Positions 1 to 5,077 of a stretch of 12,157 bases of DNA are shown here, in pieces. Source of the DNA: DASVBJ01 sp036375895 (GTDB lineage Bacteria > Actinomycetota > Actinomycetes > JACCUZ01). The first letter of the stretch is position 1. Each line of letters opens with the position of its first letter. The position numbers and the translations under genes were made by a program. The notes beneath the pieces are model-generated. The model saw nothing but the letters and a program-made list of their open reading frames with translations, was not told the origin of the DNA and did not search any database. The stretch spans positions 1 to 12,157 of the forward strand of contig DASVBJ010000345.1 of assembly GCA_036375895.1 (NCBI GenBank). Reading direction: 5' to 3'.

Positions 1-1138
1 GCGGCTCGGCCCGCAGCGCGGTCTCCTCGGACCGCAGCCGCATCGCCGCCTGTACGCCGAACACCGACGCGAACACGCCGATGAAGCCGACCTCGGTGGC
101 GAGGAAGGCGTCGGTCAGCCCCTTCTCGCCCCCGAGCTTCCTGAACAGGTCCTGGGACTGGGGGCTGTCCAGGAGCGATCCGATGCTGGACGCGACGTTG
201 CCGAAGACCAGGCCCAGCACCACGAAGCCCGCGGCCCACCCGAGCAGGGAGGTGCGGTGCAGCCGCCAGGCCAGGGCGAGCGGGCTGCGCAACCCGGGCG
301 CCGCGGACGACGCCCCCGGCCGGTCGGCGAGCAGGCCCGCGCCGAGGTCGCGACGCGCGGCCAGCACGAAGGCGCCGGCCCCCACGGCCAGCGTGAAGGC
401 GACCGGAAGCAGCAGGACCCACCACCGGTCGCCTGCGAAGGGCCGCGTCTGCTGGCCCCATCCCACGGGCGACAGCCAGGACGCCCACCGCGGACCGTTC
501 GGGGAGGCGGTGTCGCCGACGGCCCGCAGCAGGTAGGCCAGACCCAGCACCGCGCTCGTGGTCGCGGTCGCGGCCCGGGCTCCGGTGGTGAGCTGGGCAG
601 CCACCGCCGCCACCGCGGCGAAGGCGATGCCGGTGCCCGCCCAAGCGAGACCGAAGGCGAGCGATCCCGGCCCCGGCAGGCCTGCCGCGGACAGCGACAC
701 GGCGGTGACCAGTCCGAGGGCCAGGTTGGTCAGCACCGCGACGACGGCCGCCGCGGCCAGCGGTGCCGAGCGGCCGACGACGGTGGAGCCGAGCAGCTCG
801 AGCCGCCCCGCCTCCTCCTCGGCGCGGCTGTGGCGCACGACGACGACCGTCGCCAGCACCGCCACCAGCGCCCCGCCGAGGCCGCCCAGCTTGATCATCG
901 CGAGGGCACCGATCGACGTCGGGTCGTAGATCTCGCCGTACAGCGCGACGAGCGACGGCGTGCCGTTGATGCCGGCCGCGGCCTCGACCCTGGAGGACTC
1001 GGTGGGGTAGAGACCCACGGTCGCGCTGGCGGAGGAGCCGGCGGAGACCGCGAACACCGCCAGCCAGAGGGGGAGCAGCACGCGGTCGCGACGCAGCGCC
1101 AGCCGCACGAGCGCGGTGGTGCCGACCAGGTCGCTCAC
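1..1138 (-). CDS. ABC exporter permease, polyketide/tetronasin-resistance type (3' part missing)
   Basis: Integral membrane subunit of an ABC exporter, resembling the TnrB3-like 'exporter of polyketide antibiotics' family; the substrate is unknown. It starts with GTG at 1138, overlapping the TGA of the upstream ATPase gene by 4 nt (GTGA), so the two are probably translationally coupled. About 379 codons are present and the frame is open to the window edge; the family is usually near 530 residues, so the C-terminal third lies outside. The translation begins MSDLVGTTALVRLALRRDR, and hydrophobic stretches fall near residues 22-40, 82-102, 124-151, 160-181, 188-205, 240-262, 299-318 and 348-366. 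A cytoplasmic loop after the second helix carries EEEAGRLELLGS (about 107-118), a segment typical of this permease family. There is no frameshift or stop. Family assignment is fairly secure; export of a drug or antibiotic is inferred from the family only. Confidence 0.88.
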   Translation of the reverse strand, partial: MSDLVGTTALVRLALRRDRVLLPLWLAVFAVSAGSSASATVGLYPTESSRVEAAAGINGTPSLVALYGEIYDPTSIGALAMIKLGGLGGALVAVLATVVVVRHSRAEEEAGRLELLGSTVVGRSAPLAAAAVVAVLTNLALGLVTAVSLSAAGLPGPGSLAFGLAWAGTGIAFAAVAAVAAQLTTGARAATATTSAVLGLAYLLRAVGDTASPNGPRWASWLSPVGWGQQTRPFAGDRWWVLLLPVAFTLAVGAGAFVLAARRDLGAGLLADRPGASSAAPGLRSPLALAWRLHRTSLLGWAAGFVVLGLVFGNVASSIGSLLDSPQSQDLFRKLGGEKGLTDAFLATEVGFIGVFASVFGVQAAMRLRSEETALRAEP

Positions 1139-2055
1139 GGCGCGACCCTTTCGGCCTCCCCGCCGGCGGGGGTCTCGACGGCGTAGTGCCGGAGGAACAG
1201 CTCCTCCAGCGTCGGCGGTCTGCTGGTCAGGCTGCGTACGCCGACGTCGGTGAGGGCCCGCAGCACCCGGTCGAGGTCTGCGGTGTCGACCTCGCAGCGC
1301 ACCCGGGTGCCCTCGACGGCCAAGTCGTGCACTCCGGCCAGGTCGGTCAGCCCGTCGGGCGGCGCCACGAGCTCGGCCGTGATCGACGTACGTCTGAGGT
1401 GCCGCAGCTCGGTCAGCGTGCCGGTCTCCACGGTGCACCCGGCCCGGATGATGCTCACCCGGTCGCAGAGCGCCTCGGCCTCGGCCAGGATGTGGCTCGA
1501 CAGGAGCACGGTGCGGCCCCGGGCCCGCTCCTCGTGGATGCACTCCCGGAAGGACTCCTCCATCAGCGGGTCGAGGCCGGACGTCGGCTCGTCCAGCAGG
1601 TAGAGCTCGACGTCGGCGGCGAGTGCCGCGATGAGCGCGACCTTCTGGCGGTTGCCTTTGGAGTAAGTGCGGCCCTTCTTCGTCGGGTCGAGGTCGAAAC
1701 GCTCGAGCAGGCCGGCCTTGCGCCGCGGGTCGACGCCGCCGCGCAACCTGCCGAGCAGGTCGATCACCTCGCCACCGGTGAGGTTCGGCCAGAGCGACAC
1801 GTCGCCCGGCACGTACGCGATCCGGCGGTGCAGTGTGGCGGCGTCGCGCCACGGGTCGCCGTCGAGGAGCCGGACCGACCCGGCATCGGCGCGCAGCAGA
1901 CCCAGCAGCACCCGCAACGTCGTGGTCTTGCCCGCGCCGTTGGGGCCGAGGAAGCCATGGACCTCACCGGGGATCACCGACAGGTCCAGACCGTCCAGGG
2001 CGCGGGTGCGGCCGAAGGCCTTGTGCAGTCCGCGGACGTCGATGGCCAGGTCCAT
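1135..2055 (-). CDS. ABC transporter ATP-binding protein (exporter ATPase)
   Basis: Cytoplasmic ATPase that would power the neighbouring permease. It has 306 residues from ATG at 2055. Walker A GPNGAGKT lies at 37-44, signature YSKGNRQKV at 131-139, Walker B LYLLDEP at 151-157, and the switch histidine in SSH at 186-188. After the ABC domain, residues 225-306 form a C-terminal extension ending in PTLEELFLRHYA, as in DrrA-like drug-exporter ATPases. Two departures from the textbook ABC protein are visible: the Q-loop position reads YVPGDVSLW (glycine where glutamine is usual), and the signature is SKGNRQ instead of LSGGQ. Both are, to my knowledge, seen in this exporter subfamily. The frame is open upstream to 2931, but that part is not domain-like and overlaps the YiiX-like gene; MDLAIDVRGL is the normal N-terminus. 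A GTG at 2064 is an alternative start. The YiiX-like gene ends 41 bp upstream. Confidence 0.93.
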   Translation of the reverse strand: MDLAIDVRGLHKAFGRTRALDGLDLSVIPGEVHGFLGPNGAGKTTTLRVLLGLLRADAGSVRLLDGDPWRDAATLHRRIAYVPGDVSLWPNLTGGEVIDLLGRLRGGVDPRRKAGLLERFDLDPTKKGRTYSKGNRQKVALIAALAADVELYLLDEPTSGLDPLMEESFRECIHEERARGRTVLLSSHILAEAEALCDRVSIIRAGCTVETGTLTELRHLRRTSITAELVAPPDGLTDLAGVHDLAVEGTRVRCEVDTADLDRVLRALTDVGVRSLTSRPPTLEELFLRHYAVETPAGGEAERVAP

Positions 2056-2096
2056 GCCCGTCACCCTAGATCCACCGCAAGCGGTCACGACCGCGG

Positions 2097-2747
2097 TTAC
2101 GCGGCGTCCTGACCGGGCGGAACCTGCACCGGGATCTCCCCGCCCAGCCGGTGGCCGCCCGACAGCCGCAGGTCGTCGCCGCTCCAGAACCGGCCGGGGT
2201 CGTACCAGCTCGGGTGCCGGGCCCCGTCGAAGAGGCCCATCGCCCCGTAGGTGACGGCCACGACCTCGGCGCAGTACGCCGTCTCGAGCCCGCCGTCGTC
2301 CCGACCCTGCCGGCGGGACGGGAACCGGCCGCGCAGCCACCGCCCGGCCAGCTGCGCCGAGGAGGGGAACGGCGTGCCGTCCAGGCGGGCCACCGTACGG
2401 AGCACCGCGTCCTCCATCGCCGCGGTGACCTGCGGCTCGAGCTGGCGCAGCCACGCCCGCTGACCGTAGCGGCGGGCCCAGACGAGCACCGCGTCGTGCA
2501 GGTCGTGCAGCTGCACGCCGCGGTGGTGGGTGCCCGACCACAGGTCCGGCAGGCTCTTGCCGAGCTCGGCGTGCCACATGAGCGGGGGCAGGTCGTCGAT
2601 CACGACGGACATGCCGACGTGGTTGACGGGGCTGTTCGTCGTCATCTGGATGGCGCGGTCGGCCGCGGTCCGGCCGCGGAAGAGCCACACGTCGCCCGTC
2701 CGCGTCACCTCGACCGCGGCGTCGAGGCTGATGCTCCCGGTCGGCAC
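2097..2747 (-). CDS. Permuted papain-fold (YiiX/YaeF-like, NlpC/P60 superfamily) protein
   Basis: A 216-residue protein with no signal peptide, probably cytoplasmic. It has the circularly permuted order of YiiX/YaeF-type papain-fold enzymes: an N-terminal strand GDVWLFRG (18-25), then the histidine block SPVNHVGMSV (39-48, candidate catalytic H43), and much later the cysteine block TAYCAEVVA (157-165, candidate nucleophile C159). In classical NlpC/P60 proteins the cysteine comes first. Known members of the fold act on amide or ester bonds in peptides or lipids; the substrate here cannot be told. The GTG at 2747 is the most upstream possible start, because an in-frame TAG lies 9 nt before it. 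There is no Shine-Dalgarno sequence, but TAGGCT lies 6 nt before the start, which suggests a leaderless message. It is followed after 41 bp by the ABC exporter genes on the same strand and may be cotranscribed with them. Confidence 0.8.
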   Translation of the reverse strand: MPTGSISLDAAVEVTRTGDVWLFRGRTAADRAIQMTTNSPVNHVGMSVVIDDLPPLMWHAELGKSLPDLWSGTHHRGVQLHDLHDAVLVWARRYGQRAWLRQLEPQVTAAMEDAVLRTVARLDGTPFPSSAQLAGRWLRGRFPSRRQGRDDGGLETAYCAEVVAVTYGAMGLFDGARHPSWYDPGRFWSGDDLRLSGGHRLGGEIPVQVPPGQDAA

Positions 2748-2752
2748 GGACG

Positions 2753-2759
2753 TAGCCTA
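2753..2759. promoter_or_regulatory. Symmetric shared -10 element for two divergent leaderless genes
   Basis: The heptamer TAGCCTA contains a TANNNT -10 hexamer on each strand: TAGCCT (2753-2758) reading right and TAGGCT (2759-2754) reading left. Each is followed by exactly 6 nt and then a start codon, ATG at 2765 on the plus strand and GTG at 2747 on the minus strand. Neither start has a Shine-Dalgarno sequence. This is the spacing expected when transcription begins at the first base of the start codon. The same bases hold the in-frame TAG that closes each reading frame upstream. That it acts as a promoter is inferred. Confidence 0.6.
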
Positions 2760-2764
2760 GGCAG

Positions 2765-2938
2765 ATGCGGTGGTGGAAGTGGCTCGGCCTGGCGGGTGTC
2801 GTGGGTGTCGCGGCGACCGGTGCGGTGATCGCCCGGGCGGAGCGGCAGCGCCGTTCGTACACGCCCGACGACATCCGGGCCCGGCTGCACGAGCGCGCGC
2901 AGGCGCTGGCCGACTCCGACGGGCAGGCCAAGCTCTGA
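2765..2938 (+). CDS. Small single-helix membrane protein, 57 residues, unknown function
   Basis: Starts MRWWKWLGLAGVVGVAATG: an aromatic/basic N-terminus followed by one hydrophobic helix at about residues 6-24. A charged cytoplasmic-type tail follows, with RRSYTPDDIRARLHERAQ (29-46), predicted helical. There is no cleavage motif after the helix, so it is probably membrane-anchored rather than secreted. Small proteins with this 'one helix plus YTPDxIRxRLHER' layout are familiar as conserved hypotheticals in Actinomycetes, but I know of no function. The ATG at 2765 is the only possible start because an in-frame TAG lies at 2753-2755. It diverges from the YiiX-like gene over a 17-bp gap and ends 6 bp before the stop of the convergent hydrolase. 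Codon use with G/C at third positions matches the neighbours. Confidence 0.8.
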   Translation: MRWWKWLGLAGVVGVAATGAVIARAERQRRSYTPDDIRARLHERAQALADSDGQAKL

Positions 2939-2944
2939 GCCGCC

Positions 2945-3715
2945 CTACGGCCGACTCGCTCCGGGCAGGAGAGGGTCGAGCAGGGTCATCACGACGGCCG
3001 GGTCCTCGACGTGCGCGTTGTGCCCGAGCCCGGGCAGCGTCACCGCGGCCGGGTCCAGCGCGGTCAGCTGCTGGTGGGTGACCATCCGGTCGTGCTCGCC
3101 GCGGGCGAGCAACACCCGGGCCTGCGCCGCCGTCAGCAGTCCCGCCATGTCGGGCGCCCCCACGCCGAACGTCGCGGGGTCCTGCGCCAGCCGCCACCGC
3201 CCGCCCTCCTCGCGGATCCCGGCGTCGACCGCCGCGTCCCGCACGTCCAAGACCTCGGCCAACCCCGAGACGCGCAGGTAGCGGGCCGCGGCCTCCTCGC
3301 GGGACCCGAACCACGTGACGGGCCGGTCCGCGAGCGACCTGGCCCGGTCCAGCTCGTCGGGCGTCCACGCCACCTTGACGCCGAGTGCGACGACGGCCTC
3401 GACCCGGACTCCGAACCACCCGCTGGCCAGCGCGAGCCCGACCACTCCGCCCATCGAGTGCCCGAGCACGACGACCGGCTCGTCCGGCCCGACGAGATCG
3501 GCCACGCAGGCCGCGGTCGCGCCGAACGAGTAGCGGCGGATCGGTGCCGACCCGCCGTGCCCGGGCAGGTCCGGGGCCAACCAGCGCCCCGGCCAGCGAT
3601 CGGCCAGCAGGTCGAAGCACCCCTGCCACACGTCACCGGTCGCGCCGAGGCCGTGCAGCAGCAGCAAGGTCGGCTCGCCGTGGCCGCCGCGCCGGGTCCG
3701 GAGCTGAACGATCAT
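2945..3715 (-). CDS. Alpha/beta hydrolase fold protein
   Basis: Cytoplasmic 256-residue serine hydrolase of the esterase/lipase/haloperoxidase-like group. The oxyanion-hole motif LLLLHGLG is at 17-24, the nucleophile elbow GHSMGG at 85-90 (S87), the likely acid D209 in ARGEHDR, and the catalytic histidine H232 in LGHNAHVEDP. All three catalytic residues are in the usual order and spacing. Between residues 115 and 190 is a helical cap region (ELDRARSLADRP onward), which usually sets substrate choice; nothing in it identifies a substrate. The frame is open upstream to 3964, but the fold begins MIVQLRTRRGG and the upstream part lies across the intergenic region and the opposite gene, so ATG at 3715 is chosen. 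No clear Shine-Dalgarno sequence precedes it. It diverges from the GNAT operon across 188 bp. Confidence 0.9.
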   Translation of the reverse strand: MIVQLRTRRGGHGEPTLLLLHGLGATGDVWQGCFDLLADRWPGRWLAPDLPGHGGSAPIRRYSFGATAACVADLVGPDEPVVVLGHSMGGVVGLALASGWFGVRVEAVVALGVKVAWTPDELDRARSLADRPVTWFGSREEAAARYLRVSGLAEVLDVRDAAVDAGIREEGGRWRLAQDPATFGVGAPDMAGLLTAAQARVLLARGEHDRMVTHQQLTALDPAAVTLPGLGHNAHVEDPAVVMTLLDPLLPGASRP

Positions 3716-3762
3716 GCCGCGCAGCCTGCCACGTGACGTCGGAGGGCGGCCCCGCGTGCATG

Positions 3763-3791
3763 TGCTCTGCCACGAAGCCTGTGGCAGAGCA
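3763..3791. repeat. Perfect inverted repeat, 11-bp arms, 7-base spacer
   Basis: TGCTCTGCCAC (3763-3773) and GTGGCAGAGCA (3781-3791) are exact reverse complements separated by GAAGCCT. It lies between two divergent genes, 48 bp before the hydrolase start and 112 bp before the GNAT start. No T-tract follows on either strand, and a terminator is not expected between divergent starts. A large operator or a hairpin in a 5' leader are both possible. Confidence 0.6.
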
Positions 3792-3824
3792 GGAGACTGG
3801 GTAGCCCGGGCCAGCGGGCCGTGC

Positions 3825-3838
3825 GGGTCTTCGGTCCC
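3825..3838. promoter_or_regulatory. DosR/DevR-box-like palindrome before the GNAT/stress-protein operon
   Basis: GGGTCTTCGGTCCC matches the core of the published DosR consensus, GGGACTTTAGTCCC, at 11 of 14 positions, with both outer GGG/CCC triplets and the GTCCC half intact. It lies 65 bp before the GTG of the GNAT gene. DosR regulons typically include universal stress proteins and accessory GNAT-type genes, which fits the two genes downstream. The three mismatches and the absence of a clear -10 element at proper spacing keep this tentative. Confidence 0.35.
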
Positions 3839-3903
3839 TATGCATCGCAAGCGCCCCGGGGCAGGCTGGCGACGGCACGTCGGGGTCGTCGGAGGGAGGC
3901 GAG

Positions 3904-4437
3904 GTGGCCGAGGAGGTCGTCCTCCGCGACGGCACGAGCGCCATGATCTGGCCGCTCCTCCCAACGGACCGCGCCGGCCTGCGGGCGGGATACCAACGCC
4001 TGTCAGCCGAGGCGCAGTACCACCGCTTCCTTGCGGTCGTGCCGCAGCTCACCGACCGCATGCTGCATGTCCTGGTCGACGAGGTGGACGGCGTCGACCA
4101 CGTGGCGCTCGTCATCGTCGTCCTGCCGGCCGGCGGTGACACGGAGCCCGTCGGGGTCGCGCGCATGGTCCGGTACCGCGACCGCCCGTACGCCGCGGAC
4201 GTGGCCGTGACCATCGCGGAGGACTGGCGCGGACGGGGTGCGGCGACCGCGCTTCTGGAGTCCCTGGTCCGGCACCGGCCGGCGGGGGTCAAGCAGGTCG
4301 TCACGCAGGTCGACGTGGACAACGCCGCCTCGCTGGCCATGCTGCGGCACCTCGGTCCGGTGGAGGTGAAGGCCGCCGGAGCGGGCGTGCTCGAGGTGTT
4401 GGTGGGACTGGACGTGCCCCCGGACGAAAGGCGATGA
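3904..4437 (+). CDS. GNAT-family N-acetyltransferase
   Basis: A 177-residue acetyl-CoA-dependent acyltransferase, cytoplasmic. The acetyl-CoA pyrophosphate-binding motif A is AVTIAEDWRGRGAATALLESLV (101-122), containing the R-x-x-G-x-A signature (R109, G112, A114). The N-terminal half, with LLPTDRAGLRAGYQRLS (18-34) and a YHRFL/PQLT stretch (39-50), resembles the GNAT domain of actinobacterial protein lysine acetyltransferases (Pat-like), but no cyclic-nucleotide domain is attached. V135-V138 and DNAASLAMLRHLG (139-151) form the usual motif B. The GTG at 3904 is preceded by a strong purine run, GGAGGGAGG (3891-3899). The stop at 4435-4437 is one base before the ATG of the stress-like gene, so the two are an operon. 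Substrate (protein lysine or small amine) is unknown. Confidence 0.9.
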   Translation: MAEEVVLRDGTSAMIWPLLPTDRAGLRAGYQRLSAEAQYHRFLAVVPQLTDRMLHVLVDEVDGVDHVALVIVVLPAGGDTEPVGVARMVRYRDRPYAADVAVTIAEDWRGRGAATALLESLVRHRPAGVKQVVTQVDVDNAASLAMLRHLGPVEVKAAGAGVLEVLVGLDVPPDERR

Positions 4438-4438
4438 C

Positions 4439-4894
4439 ATGGCGCGGTACCTCATCGTGGCCAACCAGACGATTGGTGGTGAGCAGCTCACCGCGAAGCT
4501 CGACGAGCTCCTCGCGGCCGGGCCCTGCACGTTCCGTTTCCTGGCGCCGGTGACAGACACCGAGGGCGCCCACCAGTGGGACTACCCGCCGATCGACCGC
4601 GTGATCCCCGACGCGCACCGCATCGCCCGCGTGCTCGCCGAGGGCCGGCTGGAGCACGAGCTGGCCCGGCTGCGCCTGGCCGGCGTCCAGGCTGACGGGG
4701 AGGTCGTCGACGCGGCCATGCCGCTCGACCGCATCAGCGAGCTGCTCGGACAGGAGAGCTTCGACGGCATCGTCGTGTCGACACTGCCGCGCCGGCTGTC
4801 CCGCTGGCTGGTCATGGACCTGCCGCACCGCGTCGCCCGCCTGAGCGACGTCCCGGTCACCCACATCGAGAGTGACGCCGGCCCGTCGCTGTGA
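4439..4894 (+). CDS. Universal-stress-protein-like (Usp-fold) hypothetical protein
   Basis: A 151-residue cytoplasmic protein. It opens with a hydrophobic strand and loop, RYLIVANQTIGGEQL (3-17), then alternates strands and helices. It ends with SFDGIVVSTLPRRLSRWLVMDLPHRVARLSDVPVTHIES (107-145), a block I recognise as conserved in actinobacterial proteins of this type and resembling the last strand-helix-strand of the Usp fold (compare 'DLIVVGSxG...SVxxxVxxxxxxPVLVV'). The typical ATP-binding GxxGxxxxG(S/T) of Usp proteins is not present; STLPRRLSRWL stands in its place, so nucleotide binding is doubtful. The ATG follows the GNAT stop by one base, with GAAAGG about 8 nt upstream. Pairing with a GNAT gene and a possible DosR-like box suggests a stress or dormancy role, which is inference. 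Confidence 0.82.
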   Translation: MARYLIVANQTIGGEQLTAKLDELLAAGPCTFRFLAPVTDTEGAHQWDYPPIDRVIPDAHRIARVLAEGRLEHELARLRLAGVQADGEVVDAAMPLDRISELLGQESFDGIVVSTLPRRLSRWLVMDLPHRVARLSDVPVTHIESDAGPSL

Positions 4895-4946
4895 GGCGGC
4901 GAGCTCGGCTCCCGCCCGGGGCAGGCAGGCCGGCCCACATCCGGGC
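4895..4946 (+). terminator. Weak candidate terminator after the GNAT/stress operon
   Basis: Right after the stop codon, GGCGG (4895-4899) can pair with CCGCC (4912-4916), and alternatively GCCCGG (4914-4919) with CCGGGC (4941-4946). Both stems are short and no T-tract follows, so this is only a candidate. The rest of the 4895-5077 gap holds the palindrome listed separately and no open frame that looks coding. Confidence 0.25.
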
Positions 4947-4985
4947 AGGACGCTGCGCGAGGGAAGGGAAGCGCGGCCCGATCCT

Positions 4986-4997
4986 GGTGATATCACC
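4986..4997. promoter_or_regulatory. Perfect 12-bp palindrome, candidate operator of the secreted-protein gene
   Basis: GGTGATATCACC reads identically on both strands and lies 80 bp before the start of the FG-GAP protein, in an otherwise GC-rich gap; the central GATATC is AT-rich for this genome. A TACCCT hexamer at 5029-5034 could be a -10 box downstream of it. Placement fits a repressor or activator site, but the protein that might bind it cannot be named. Confidence 0.4.
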
Positions 4998-5077
4998 CGA
5001 AACTCCGCCAAGTGCCGCCCACGCCCCGTACCCTCGTCGCGGCCCGTCAAGATCGCTCCCGCCCCGTGAGGTCCCCC

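Noticed and set aside
257..1186. 309-codon plus-strand open frame opposite the permease
   Set aside because: Gly/Arg/Gln-rich low complexity. The minus strand encodes a membrane protein with regular hydrophobic helices and a 4-nt overlap with its ATPase.
2056..2931. 292-residue N-terminal extension of the ABC ATPase
   Set aside because: It runs out of frame across the YiiX-like gene, is Arg/Pro/Ala-rich, and the ABC domain begins normally at MDLAID.
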